A stretch of DNA of 19,150 nt, taken from Campylobacteraceae bacterium UBA1877. Its GTDB lineage: Bacteria > Campylobacterota > Campylobacteria > Campylobacterales > Campylobacteraceae. A program made the position numbers and the translations under genes. The stretch lies in assembly GCA_002352945.1 (NCBI GenBank), contig DDHL01000031.1, positions 570 to 19,719 on the forward strand. The letters are read 5' to 3'. The first letter of the stretch is position 1, and each line of letters opens with the position of its first letter. Of the stretch, positions 1 through 7,188 are shown in pieces. The notes beneath the pieces were generated by a model. It made no database searches and was not told where the DNA came from. It was given only the letters and a program-made list of their open reading frames with translations.

Positions 1-603
1 ATCTCTTGTAATAAGCTCGCGTGCAGTTGCGCCCTCAATTGCTGATTTTACCTTAAACATTTCCATGCCAAGAGCCTTAAAGTCATCAATTCCAGCAATT
101 TTGGCCAGTTCTTTAACAGCTTTAGTATCTTCGCGAGTGCATGTTGGCGAGCGGAATATAACGGTATCGCTTAAAATTGCACAAAGCATAATGCCAGCTA
201 TTTGAACTGGAATTTCAACTCCATGGTAATCGTACATCTGTTTAATGATTGTATTTGAGCATCCAACAGGGCGAATCCAGCACTCAAGCGGAGAGTCAGT
301 TGTAATGTCTCCAAGCTTATGGTGGTCTACAATGCCTAAAATATTTGCATCCATAATATCTTTTGGACTTTGAGCTAAATCGGAGTGATCAACAAGATAG
401 ACCGATTCGCCCTTAAAAGATGTTTTAAGCTCCGGCTCTTTTAAGCCAAATTTTTTTAAGATAAATGCACTCTCTGGGTTGATCTCGCCTTGTCTTGCTG
501 CAAAACAGTCTTCGCCTAATTGGTTTTTAAGATAAGCTAGTGAAATTGCCCCGCAAATAGAGTCTGAATCGGGGTTTGAGTGTCCTACTACATAGGTTGC
601 CAT
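1..603 (-). CDS. ppaC: Family II Mn-dependent inorganic pyrophosphatase (partial, 3' end outside window)
   Basis: Hydrolyses cytoplasmic pyrophosphate to phosphate, pulling biosynthetic reactions forward. Reading leftward from the ATG at 603-601 gives 201 residues with no stop before the window edge; the family is usually about 305-310 residues, so the C-terminal substrate-binding part is missing here. DHH-family metal ligands are visible: GHSNPDSDS (His8, Asp12, Asp14), VDHSD (Asp72), VDHH (Asp93-His95) and LSDT (Asp146). The start is supported by an AAGGA Shine-Dalgarno on the minus strand just upstream and a good promoter at 635-662. Distinctive detail: one copy of the TTTACATGTAAA palindrome (613-624) lies between promoter and start, its last bases running into the Shine-Dalgarno. 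Identification is firm; the only limit is truncation by the window. Confidence 0.95.
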   Translation of the reverse strand, partial: MATYVVGHSNPDSDSICGAISLAYLKNQLGEDCFAARQGEINPESAFILKKFGLKEPELKTSFKGESVYLVDHSDLAQSPKDIMDANILGIVDHHKLGDITTDSPLECWIRPVGCSNTIIKQMYDYHGVEIPVQIAGIMLCAILSDTVIFRSPTCTREDTKAVKELAKIAGIDDFKALGMEMFKVKSAIEGATARELITRD

Positions 604-612
604 GAAAGATCC

Positions 613-624
613 TTTACATGTAAA
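613..624. repeat. TTTACATGTAAA palindrome, copy 1 (ppaC leader)
   Basis: Exact 12-bp palindrome a few bases downstream of the predicted ppaC transcription start, its 3' half (minus strand) merging into the AAGGA ribosome-binding site. Member of the nine-copy family in this window. Confidence 0.9.
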
Positions 625-634
625 AATCGATGGT

Positions 635-662
635 ATTATAGCGGATTGGAGTAAAATGGCAA
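635..662 (-). promoter_or_regulatory. Predicted sigma70-type promoter for ppaC
   Basis: On the minus strand a TTGCCA (657-662) and a perfect TATAAT (635-640) are separated by 16 nt. The start point would fall near 628, leaving about 25 nt of leader that contains the palindrome at 613-624. Sequence match only. Confidence 0.6.
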
Positions 663-670
663 AATAAGAA

Positions 671-711
671 GTCAAGAGCCCCAAGGTTTTGGCGGGAGTG
701 GGGCTCTTGGT
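671..711. other. GC-rich stem-loop between the divergent ppaC and marC promoters
   Basis: CAAGAGCCCC (673-682) pairs perfectly with GGGGCTCTTG (700-709), extendable by two G-U pairs to 671-711, with a 17-nt loop. It is by far the most GC-rich stretch of the gap. On the plus strand the loop and right arm carry successive G runs (685-686, 691-692, 694-696, 700-703) that could alternatively form a two-layer G-quadruplex. Neither side has a proper T-tract, although the minus-strand side is moderately T-rich, so it is a poor terminator. Function unknown. Confidence 0.5.
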
Positions 712-725
712 CTACAAAAAGGGTG

Positions 726-754
726 TTGCTTTGTTTGGACATGAGAAGTATAAT
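726..754 (+). promoter_or_regulatory. Predicted sigma70-type promoter for marC
   Basis: TTGCTT (726-731), 17-nt spacer, perfect TATAAT (749-754). The start point would be near 761, giving a leader of about 63 nt before marC. Sequence match only. Confidence 0.6.
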
Positions 755-823
755 ACGCCAATTTAAATGGTGATTTAATTAAGAGTAAATGAAAAATAAA
801 CTACAAAATTTTAAAGGTGAAAA

Positions 824-1420
824 ATGAGTGAAACTTCATGGATTCAAATTACTATACTTTTAATTTTTGTGCTTGATCCTTTTGGGAATGTGCCTGTAGT
901 CTTGAGTGTTTTAAAGTCGATTCCAAAGGTGCGTCAAAGAAGAATAATAGCTCGAGAAATGTTAATTGGGTTAGGAATTTTATCTCTTTTTTTATTTTTT
1001 GGCGAATCCTTTTTGAAACTTTTTCATTTAGAAACCGATGCTGTTCGCATTGCAGGCGGAGTGATATTTTTTGTCATTGCTATTAAGATGATTTTTCCAG
1101 GAGATAAAGGGAGCGCATCTTTGTATGGAAGCGAGGGTGAGCCATTTATTGTTCCAATAGCTATGCCTTTAATTGCCGGACCCTCTGCTTTGGCAACTTT
1201 ACTGGTGCTCTCAAACTCCCATAGCGATAAAATGGTCTTGCTTAGTGCATCTTTGCTGACTGCTTGGTTTATCTCATCTTCAATTTTATTAATGGCTCCA
1301 TTTTTGTTTGAGATTTTAAAATCAAAGGGGCTAATGGCGCTTGAGAGACTTATGGGAATGTTGCTTTTGATGCTAGCGGTACAAATGTTTATTGATGGAG
1401 TAAGAAATATCTTTGCATAA
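824..1420 (+). CDS. MarC family integral membrane protein
   Basis: A 198-residue inner-membrane protein of the MarC (UPF0056) family, close to the usual length of about 200. It shows about six hydrophobic segments and the family landmarks: DPFGN (18-22) near the N-terminus and a second-half loop with EPFIVPIAMPLIAGPSAL (residues 105-122, split by helix starts), typical of the family. Members have been annotated as NAAT (neutral amino acid) transporters or as 'multiple antibiotic resistance' proteins; E. coli MarC is not a proven resistance protein, so I assign no substrate. The ATG has a clear AAAGGTGA ribosome site (813-820) and a promoter at 726-754. It is a single-gene unit that converges on the hybrid kinase gene; the 28-nt gap contains palindrome copy 2. 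Confidence 0.88.
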   Translation: MSETSWIQITILLIFVLDPFGNVPVVLSVLKSIPKVRQRRIIAREMLIGLGILSLFLFFGESFLKLFHLETDAVRIAGGVIFFVIAIKMIFPGDKGSASLYGSEGEPFIVPIAMPLIAGPSALATLLVLSNSHSDKMVLLSASLLTAWFISSSILLMAPFLFEILKSKGLMALERLMGMLLLMLAVQMFIDGVRNIFA

Positions 1421-1434
1421 AATTTGTAAAACCT

Positions 1435-1446
1435 TTTACATGTAAA
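1435..1446. repeat. TTTACATGTAAA palindrome, copy 2 (convergent junction)
   Basis: Exact copy lying in the 28-nt gap between the marC stop (1418-1420) and the hybrid kinase stop (1449-1451, minus strand). Confidence 0.9.
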
Positions 1447-1448
1447 GA

Positions 1449-4400
1449 TTAGTCAATGAAAGTTTGCATATCTTGCCATTTTTCCATCAATTTGGCTGCC
1501 TCGCCAAAGTCAAAATTTTCTACTAACTCCTTCCATTTTTCTAACTCTTTTGAAGAAATGGTTGTTGATAAACTTTTATAAAGAGTTAAAACGCTCTTCT
1601 TTTCAATGATTTGTCCATCATTTAGCAAATCTTTAACCTCTAAAAAAAGCTCTTTTAAATCATTTTGACTTAAAATTTCATCAATCTCATCACTATCTAT
1701 ATCTGGCTTTATGGATTTTAGCTCTTTGGTTAAATTTTGCAAGGCTTGAAAGAGCTGACTTATGAGTTTTGAATCAATTAATTGCCCCTCTTTGTATTTA
1801 TCATCAATAAGACTAAGAGCCTCATAAAGCTCAAATGCACCCAAGTTGCCACAAACTCCTTTTAGAGTGTGCACAACTGTTTTGGCATCTTTATGGTCAG
1901 ATTTTATTAATTCAAAGGCATCTTTAAATTCTCCACTTAAAACCTGGTCTTTAAATTTTAATAAAAGAGTATTAGCTAGGCTTTGTGAACCTATGCTTTG
2001 GATAAGATAGTCTCTATCAAGGGTGATTGCAGCTCTTTTTTTTGGTTTTTTTGTTAAAAAAGCTTGCTGATTTGTAAATTTTGCAATGGTTCTATATAAA
2101 AGATTTTTATCTATCGGTTTTGTAATGTGTGCATCCATTCCATGTTCAAGTACTTTTTTTTCATCTTTTTCGGTAGCAGCAGCAGTAAGGGCGATAATTG
2201 GAATTTTAACATCATAATTTCGTATCTCTTTTGTGGCTCTAAAGCCGCCCATAACAGGCATTTGTAAATCCATCAAAATAAGGTCATACTTTTTGGGGTT
2301 TTTTGCAAAAAGTTCAACTGCCTCTTTGCCATTATTTGCTATTTGAAAGTTTATGTTTGCAAGTTTTAGCATAATACCAATCACTTCTTGATTGATTATA
2401 TTATCTTCTACAACAAGAATGTTAAGCCCATCTAAGACTTGGTTTAACGTAAAATCTGTTTTGATTCCTTTTTTTCCATATCCCTTTTTTGCATCCATGA
2501 TGGCTTGGTGCAGCGAATGGGGAGTTACTGGTTTTGAGATAAAGCAGTCAATTACAATATCTTTAGTGATGATATCTTCTTTATTGTAGCTACTTATCAT
2601 AAAAACAGTAGCAACCTGTTTTTTTAGCTTACCATTTAAATACATATTTTGAAGCTTTCGGAGAGTTTGGGTTCCATTTAAAAGTGGCATTTGCCAATCT
2701 ATAAGCAAAATTTCATAAGGCACGTTCTTTTTATCAGCTTTTTTTATCAGCTTGATTGCCTCAAGTCCATTTTCAGCCTCATCACAGTCACATTCAAAGT
2801 TTTTTAAAATATTTTTTAAAATCTCTCTTGATATTTTTTGATCATCAACGATAAGAATTTTAGTCTTAATTTTTTTATTATCCACCCTCTTTTCTATCTC
2901 TTGGGGCAGGTTAAACTCTAAAATGAAGCTAAATTCTGATCCCACTCCAATTTGACTCTCTACTTTTATATCCGAACCCATAGCTTTTATAATATTTTTA
3001 GATATTGCAAGTCCCAATCCAGTGCCGCCATATTTTCTGGTTGTAGAGCTATCGGCTTGAGAGAAGGATTTAAAAATTTTTTTTAAATGCCTTTTTTCGA
3101 TTCCAATACCGCTATCTTTAACGCTAAAAAGGATTTTAGCGCTATTTTTATTCTCTTTTAAAAGTTCAATCAAAAGGGTTATTTCACCTTTTTGGGTAAA
3201 TTTGATAGCATTGGATAAAAGGTTTGTTAAAACTTGGGTAAGTCTTAATTTATCTCCTAGTAGTGTCTTTGGAAATTTTCCCTTTGGATAAAAATAGAGA
3301 TCTAACTCTTTTTGGGCTACTTTAGTCTCAAACATGGCTTTAAGCTGGGAGAGAATCTCCTCAATGGAAAACTCCTCATTTTCTAAATCAAGTTTACCAG
3401 CCTCAATTTTTGAGTAATCTAAAATATCATTAATAATGCTAAGAAGCATTTTTGAAGAGCTGTTGATTTTACTAAGGATATCTTTTTGTTTTGGGTCTTT
3501 AATCATATCCATCAAAATATCACCCAAGCCGATAATAGCATTCATTGGCGTTCTTATTTCATGGGACATATTGGCTAAAAATTGTGTTTTTGCACTGTTT
3601 GCAGCCTCAGCCTTGATTTTGGCAGATTTTAACTCCTCTTGAGCCTCAATTTCAGATGTAATATTTAAACCAGCTCCTCTGTAGCCAACAATGGTATTGT
3701 TTTTATCGAGTATAGGAAGGCCGTTAACTTTTTGCCAAACTACCTTTTTATCTTTTGTTAAGGATTTATGGATGAGGCCTCTAAAGGGATTTCCTTTGTG
3801 TGCAACCTCTTTTATGAAGTACTTTTCAATCTTTTGGCGCTCGCCATCTGGCATAAATGAAAATGGAGTTTTGCCTATGCTCTCAGAAATTGTATAGCCT
3901 AGCATATCCTCAAAAGCTTGAGTTAAAAAGGTGTATTTAAAATCTGTATCGATCTCCCAAATATACTCTCCCGAGGCTTGGGCTACATCGCGAAATCTCT
4001 CCTCTTTTTCAATTAGCTGCTCTTCTAAGAGCTTCTCTTTTGTAATATCAATAGCTACTGCCAAATAGTTTACAGGGATGCCCTCGTCATCTCTTATAAC
4101 GCTTACTGCAAGATTGACCCATACATACTTTTTATCTTTGCAAATATAGCGTTTAATAAGTCTGTAGCCTTCTGCTTTTTGTTCTATGATATCTTTAAAA
4201 AGTGGTAGCTCCACTTTTAAGTCATCTGGGTGTGTAAAATCTGAAAAGTTCATACTCAATATCTCTTCGCGAGAATATTTGAGCATTTGAGCAAAATATT
4301 CATTACACAGTAAAACTTTTCCCGCTTCACTGCTGTATGCAATTCCGCAATTTGCTTTATTGAAAATAACCTCAAATTGACCTTTTTTGTTTCTAAGATC

Positions 4401-4772
4401 TTTTTGTGTGCTTTTTTGTGCTGTTATGTCTTGAAGGGTGCATAAAAGAAATGTTCTTTTGTTGATTTCATAAGATAGTGCAGTGACTTTAACATCAACT
4501 ATCTTTCCATCTTTTCTTTTGTGTTTTGTTTCAAATACGTTGCGCTTTTGTTTAATTGTCTTTTGGATATTTCTTTTTATATCATCCTCATCCATTTGCG
4601 CATCAATATCTTTTATTTTTAATTTGGAAAATTCGCTTTTTGTATATCCAAGCTGTGCGCAGATTGCTTTATTATAAAGGATTGGCAGCTGGGTGTGAGT
4701 ATCAAGAATCATAACCCCATCTGGCAGGGCGTTAAAGAGTTCATTAAAGTGTATGTTTTCTAAAGTGTCCAC
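1449..4772 (-). CDS. Hybrid sensor histidine kinase (PAS x3, HisKA, HATPase, REC x2, HPt)
   Basis: A 1107-residue multi-domain signalling protein that carries a whole phosphorelay in one chain. Three PAS domains (about 8-118, 133-247, 258-375) come first; HisKA follows with His404 in NMSHEIRTPMN; the HATPase has N-box NLLSNAIKF (517-525), DSGIGI (553-558) and GGTGLGLAI (582-590). Receiver 1 (about 638-760) has Asp692 and Lys747, receiver 2 (about 784-900) has Asp835 and Lys885, and the HPt has His968 in VVHTLKG. No transmembrane segment is evident, so it should be cytoplasmic and sense an internal ligand or redox state. Start is GTG (4772-4770), 2 nt after the stop of the upstream diguanylate cyclase gene, with an AAGGA ribosome site inside that gene's last codons, implying translational coupling. 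The final 90 residues are helical and unassigned. The output partner is unknown. Confidence 0.93.
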   Translation of the reverse strand: MDTLENIHFNELFNALPDGVMILDTHTQLPILYNKAICAQLGYTKSEFSKLKIKDIDAQMDEDDIKRNIQKTIKQKRNVFETKHKRKDGKIVDVKVTALSYEINKRTFLLCTLQDITAQKSTQKDLRNKKGQFEVIFNKANCGIAYSSEAGKVLLCNEYFAQMLKYSREEILSMNFSDFTHPDDLKVELPLFKDIIEQKAEGYRLIKRYICKDKKYVWVNLAVSVIRDDEGIPVNYLAVAIDITKEKLLEEQLIEKEERFRDVAQASGEYIWEIDTDFKYTFLTQAFEDMLGYTISESIGKTPFSFMPDGERQKIEKYFIKEVAHKGNPFRGLIHKSLTKDKKVVWQKVNGLPILDKNNTIVGYRGAGLNITSEIEAQEELKSAKIKAEAANSAKTQFLANMSHEIRTPMNAIIGLGDILMDMIKDPKQKDILSKINSSSKMLLSIINDILDYSKIEAGKLDLENEEFSIEEILSQLKAMFETKVAQKELDLYFYPKGKFPKTLLGDKLRLTQVLTNLLSNAIKFTQKGEITLLIELLKENKNSAKILFSVKDSGIGIEKRHLKKIFKSFSQADSSTTRKYGGTGLGLAISKNIIKAMGSDIKVESQIGVGSEFSFILEFNLPQEIEKRVDNKKIKTKILIVDDQKISREILKNILKNFECDCDEAENGLEAIKLIKKADKKNVPYEILLIDWQMPLLNGTQTLRKLQNMYLNGKLKKQVATVFMISSYNKEDIITKDIVIDCFISKPVTPHSLHQAIMDAKKGYGKKGIKTDFTLNQVLDGLNILVVEDNIINQEVIGIMLKLANINFQIANNGKEAVELFAKNPKKYDLILMDLQMPVMGGFRATKEIRNYDVKIPIIALTAAATEKDEKKVLEHGMDAHITKPIDKNLLYRTIAKFTNQQAFLTKKPKKRAAITLDRDYLIQSIGSQSLANTLLLKFKDQVLSGEFKDAFELIKSDHKDAKTVVHTLKGVCGNLGAFELYEALSLIDDKYKEGQLIDSKLISQLFQALQNLTKELKSIKPDIDSDEIDEILSQNDLKELFLEVKDLLNDGQIIEKKSVLTLYKSLSTTISSKELEKWKELVENFDFGEAAKLMEKWQDMQTFID

Positions 4773-4774
4773 AA

Positions 4775-6073
4775 TTAATCCTTATTCACTTCTACTCTAT
4801 TTCGGCCATTCTCTTTTGCCTTGTAGAGTAAATCATCAGCCTCTTTAAAGGCCTTTTCAGCATCATTTATCTTCTTGCCATCTTTACATAATAGCCCCAT
4901 GGAAGCTGTAATATAAGCAGCTGTGGGACTAAATTTGTGCTCAATTTTTAGATTTTGAATATTTAATCTTAATTGATTTGCAAATTGGATTGCACTCTTT
5001 TTTGTTTGTGCTTTGTAGAGTATTCCAAACTCTTCTCCGCCTAGGCGAAAAACCAAATCTTCAACCCTTTGTAGACTCTTTTTTAAACATGTGGCAAACT
5101 TTATAAGCACATCGTCGCCTGCTTGATGGCCGTAATTATCATTGTAAGATTTAAAATGATCAATATCGATCATTAAAAAACATAAAAGTTCACTATTTCT
5201 TTTAGAACTGCTAATTGCTTTTGGAAAGATTTTATTAAAATGCCTTCGGTTAAAGATATTTGTCAGTCCATCAGTAATACTAAGCTCTTCAACTCTTTTT
5301 TTGTCAGTTATATCTTGCTTAACGGCCGTATATCCGATTTTACGTCCATTTTTATAATCTGGAGTTATATAGATTTTTACCCAGTAGTAATCGCCGTTTT
5401 TTTTAAGGTTTTTAATCTCTCCTTCCCACGATTTTCCTTTTGAAATTGTCTTCCACAAATCTTGGTAAAGCTCTTTTGGCATATCAGGATGCCGCACAAT
5501 ACGGTGGTTTCTTCCTATTAATTCATCTTTTGTGTAACCGCTAATTTTACAAAATGCATTTGAAACATGGGTGATTGTGCCTTTTAAATCTGTGCTTGAA
5601 GTGATAATATTTTGGTCAATCACCTTGGTGTAGCGCGTTAAAATCTCATTTTTTTCCTGCATCGCTTTTGAGAGTTTTTCTAATTGGAGCTGTCGATTTC
5701 TAAGGTTGATGTGGGTATTAACCCTTGCTTTTACTGTTGATGGTGAAAATGGTTTTGTAATATAATCAACTGCTCCTAGCGCAAAGGCAAGCTCTTCATC
5801 CTCTTTAGTGTTATTTGCAGTTACAAAGATAATTGGAATGTTTTTGGATTTTTCATTATTTTTGACAATTTTACACACTTCATACCCATCCATATCGGGC
5901 ATGACAATATCTAAAAGGATAAGATCAACCCCTCCTTTTTGGATTATCTCTAAAGCTTTTTTGCCACTTTTTGCTACCTTGATTTTATATCTATCTTTTA
6001 AAAGATTTGAAAGGATTGATAAGTTTGTTTGCATATCATCTACAATCAAGATAGTTGATTTTGTGGCTAGCAT
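4775..6073 (-). CDS. Response regulator diguanylate cyclase (REC-PAS-GGDEF)
   Basis: A 432-residue cytoplasmic enzyme expected to make cyclic di-GMP from two GTP under control of a receiver domain. REC (about 5-120) has Asp12/Asp13, phospho-acceptor Asp55 and Lys107. The PAS (about 150-258) contains IVRHPDMPKELYQDLW and WEGEIKNLKKNGDYYWV, resembling the aerotaxis-receptor (Aer) type, so redox or oxygen input is possible. The GGDEF domain (about 265-430) has an intact GGEEF active site (345-349) and an inhibitory I-site RVED (336-339), so it should be active and product-inhibited. I start at ATG 6073-6071, because a TAGGAG ribosome site sits 8 nt upstream; an in-frame ATG at 6121 overlaps the predicted -10 box and would add an implausible hydrophobic tail. 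First gene of the operon with the hybrid kinase downstream, which may feed it phosphate. Confidence 0.92.
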   Translation of the reverse strand: MLATKSTILIVDDMQTNLSILSNLLKDRYKIKVAKSGKKALEIIQKGGVDLILLDIVMPDMDGYEVCKIVKNNEKSKNIPIIFVTANNTKEDEELAFALGAVDYITKPFSPSTVKARVNTHINLRNRQLQLEKLSKAMQEKNEILTRYTKVIDQNIITSSTDLKGTITHVSNAFCKISGYTKDELIGRNHRIVRHPDMPKELYQDLWKTISKGKSWEGEIKNLKKNGDYYWVKIYITPDYKNGRKIGYTAVKQDITDKKRVEELSITDGLTNIFNRRHFNKIFPKAISSSKRNSELLCFLMIDIDHFKSYNDNYGHQAGDDVLIKFATCLKKSLQRVEDLVFRLGGEEFGILYKAQTKKSAIQFANQLRLNIQNLKIEHKFSPTAAYITASMGLLCKDGKKINDAEKAFKEADDLLYKAKENGRNRVEVNKD

Positions 6074-6119
6074 ATTAATTACTCCTATTGATCCAATCAA
6101 AAAAGTTACAACAATTACC

Positions 6120-6128
6120 ATTATAGCA
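6120..6128 (-). promoter_or_regulatory. Predicted extended -10 promoter for the diguanylate cyclase operon
   Basis: On the minus strand TGCTATAAT is a perfect -10 with an upstream TGN extension; no good -35 is seen. It would start transcription near 6113, about 40 nt before the ATG at 6073. Confidence 0.5.
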
Positions 6129-6147
6129 AAAGCTTCTTGTCTGTTTG

Positions 6148-6175
6148 TTGCCTATTAGAATATGTCTGATATAAT
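6148..6175 (+). promoter_or_regulatory. Predicted sigma70-type promoter for Crp/Fnr regulator 1
   Basis: TTGCCT (6148-6153), 16-nt spacer, TATAAT (6170-6175). Start point near 6182; the leader carries a near-copy of the palindrome at 6208-6219. Divergent from the diguanylate cyclase promoter. Confidence 0.55.
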
Positions 6176-6207
6176 TGCCCCAAAGTTTGATTTGGTGACA
6201 TTTTAGC

Positions 6208-6219
6208 TTTACATGTAAG
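6208..6219. repeat. TTTACATGTAAG, near-copy of the palindrome (regulator 1 leader)
   Basis: Eleven of twelve bases match. Its right end (GTAAGGA) forms the Shine-Dalgarno of regulator 1, echoing the arrangement in front of ppaC. Confidence 0.8.
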
Positions 6220-6229
6220 GATGAAAATT

Positions 6230-6871
6230 ATGCCCGATTTGCAAAAAATTCCTTTTTTTACGAAGCTTAGCGCGAAAGAGCTGCAGCTATTAAATGAGAT
6301 TAGTCATCAAAAATCTTTTAAAAAAGGTGAAATACTCTTTTATGAAGGAGAGGAGCCTTGCTATTTACATGTACTTACAGAAGGGGTTTTAAAACTATAT
6401 AAGACAAATTTTAAATCCCAGCAAATATTCTTGCATGAATTTAGGCCAGTTAGCCTTGTAGCAGAGCTTGCCAATTTTGAATCAATCCCATATCCAGCAA
6501 CTGCTGAGTTTGTAACCAATGGAAAGATTTTAAAAATAGATTATGAAGCTTTTAGAAACATACTTTTTAATAATCCTAAACTATCTTTTAATATCATTCG
6601 ATCTCTATCTGAAAAATTAAAAATCATGTCAGAGGTGGTACATAACGAAATAATCCTTACAGCCGAAGCAAAGATTGCTAAATTTATCGTAGAGTATCCC
6701 GAACTCTTTGGTGAATTAAAACAGACCAAAATTGCCCAGCTATTAAACATAACCCCAGAGACTCTCTCAAGAGCGTTGGCAAGATTAAAAAGCCAAGACT
6801 TAGTGAGCTTTGATGATAAACAAAGAATTGTTCAAAAAGACGTTGAACGCCTGCGTTTAATGTATGAATAG
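6230..6871 (+). CDS. Crp/Fnr family transcriptional regulator 1
   Basis: A 213-residue regulator with the family's two-part build: an N-terminal effector/beta-roll domain (about 5-115, with KKGEILFYEGE and LHVLTEGVLKLYK), a dimer helix (about 118-142), and a C-terminal winged helix-turn-helix whose recognition part is TPETLSRALARLK (175-187). There is no N-terminal cysteine cluster, so it is not a true Fe-S FNR; the effector could be NO/haem, nitrite-linked or other, and I cannot say. I start at ATG 6230, 8 nt after AAGGA (6217-6221); the in-frame ATG at 6221 overlaps that site and is less likely. It sits directly upstream of the nrf block and is a natural candidate to bind the TTGACTTAAGTCAA box at 7037-7050. 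It is a paralogue of the regulator at 12594-13259. Confidence 0.9.
   Translation: MPDLQKIPFFTKLSAKELQLLNEISHQKSFKKGEILFYEGEEPCYLHVLTEGVLKLYKTNFKSQQIFLHEFRPVSLVAELANFESIPYPATAEFVTNGKILKIDYEAFRNILFNNPKLSFNIIRSLSEKLKIMSEVVHNEIILTAEAKIAKFIVEYPELFGELKQTKIAQLLNITPETLSRALARLKSQDLVSFDDKQRIVQKDVERLRLMYE
6364..6375. repeat. TTTACATGTACT, partial copy of the palindrome inside regulator 1
   Basis: Ten of twelve bases match. Read in frame as TTA CAT GTA (Leu-His-Val), the same phase as most other coding copies. Confidence 0.5.
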
Positions 6872-7036
6872 GTTAAAATCGCCATTTTTTCTCTCAATAC
6901 ATTTTTTAAATAAAAGCTTGCATAAAAAAATATGCAAAAGCGCTGCTTTTACCCTAATTATAGCCCCTTAATCCCCAATCTTTTTCATGCTACTTAACTA
7001 AAACTTAATTTTATTTACTTTATTTCAAAGCTTTTG
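6872..7036. other. Intergenic stretch between regulator 1 and the nrf operator
   Basis: AT-rich, no ORF I would defend. It contains a perfect inverted repeat TTGCATA (6918-6924) / TATGCAA (6931-6937) with an all-A loop, and a short AAAAGC-GCT-GCTTTT hairpin (6936-6950). Together they may end regulator 1 transcription, but the stems are weak and no clear T-tract follows. Confidence 0.35.
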
Positions 7037-7050
7037 TTGACTTAAGTCAA
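7037..7050. promoter_or_regulatory. FNR-type operator TTGACTTAAGTCAA upstream of nrfHA
   Basis: Perfect 14-bp palindrome of the form TTGAC-N4-GTCAA, the half-site and spacing used by Crp/Fnr-family regulators (E. coli FNR: TTGAT-N4-ATCAA). With the -10 at 7073-7078 the start is predicted at 7085, so the box is centred at -41.5, the class II activation position. The likely binder is one of the two Crp/Fnr proteins encoded beside this operon. Confidence 0.8.
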
Positions 7051-7072
7051 TGACTTTTTTCGTCCACTTCCT

Positions 7073-7078
7073 TAAAAT
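7073..7078 (+). promoter_or_regulatory. Predicted -10 element of the nrf promoter
   Basis: TAAAAT at the right distance from the FNR-type box; no -35 hexamer is recognisable at the expected place, as is usual for class II activated promoters. Confidence 0.5.
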
Positions 7079-7122
7079 CTCCAACAATCAATTAAACAGT
7101 AAATAAAAGGAGGTAAAAAAAG

Positions 7123-7188
7123 GTGGACAGCGGCGGTGTCGCAGAGGCGATTAAGACTAATTCAAGGAGGGAATGTGAAACCAAATAA
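7123..7188 (+). CDS. Possible 21-codon leader ORF overlapping the nrfH start
   Basis: GTG at 7123 follows a near-perfect AAAGGAGG (7106-7113) at 9 nt. The frame encodes 21 residues beginning MDSGGVAEAIK and ending RRECETK before TAA (7186-7188), and it overlaps the first codons of nrfH (GTG 7175), so its translation would pass directly over the nrfH ribosome site AAGGAGG (7164-7170). The composition (a G-rich first third, Arg-Arg by AGG AGG) differs from neighbours. I do not recognise the peptide. It could be a coupling or leader peptide, or the AAAGGAGG could instead serve a longer nrfH start at 7136. Confidence 0.4.
   Translation: MDSGGVAEAIKTNSRRECETK

Noticed and set aside
613..624. Palindrome as a classical parS or FNR site
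   Set aside because: The shape is similar to parS (central CA-TG within T/A flanks), but CACGTG is replaced by ACATGT, and it lacks TTGAC-N4-GTCAA spacing. Also parS sites cluster near the origin and are not this dense.
6074..6121. Longer N-terminus for the diguanylate cyclase starting at ATG 6121
   Set aside because: That ATG lies in the predicted -10 box, has no ribosome site, and would add a hydrophobic tail not expected on a receiver domain; ATG 6073 has TAGGAG at the right distance.
5808..6158. Plus-strand reading frame opposite the diguanylate cyclase receiver domain
   Set aside because: Antisense to strongly conserved receiver codons, no family resemblance; a shadow frame.
6918..6950. 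Strong terminator after Crp/Fnr regulator 1
   Set aside because: Inverted repeats are present but short and AT-rich, without a clear T-tract; listed only as a weak possibility.
7037..7042. TTGACT as a -35 hexamer for nrf
   Set aside because: The distance to any credible -10 (7073) is 30 nt, too far for sigma70; the hexamer is half of the FNR-type palindrome.
7136..7174. nrfH start at GTG 7136
   Set aside because: It would add 13 residues with rare Arg/Gly codons; GTG 7175 has a stronger ribosome site and gives an N-terminus of the length known for Wolinella NrfH. Kept as an alternative in the nrfH entry.
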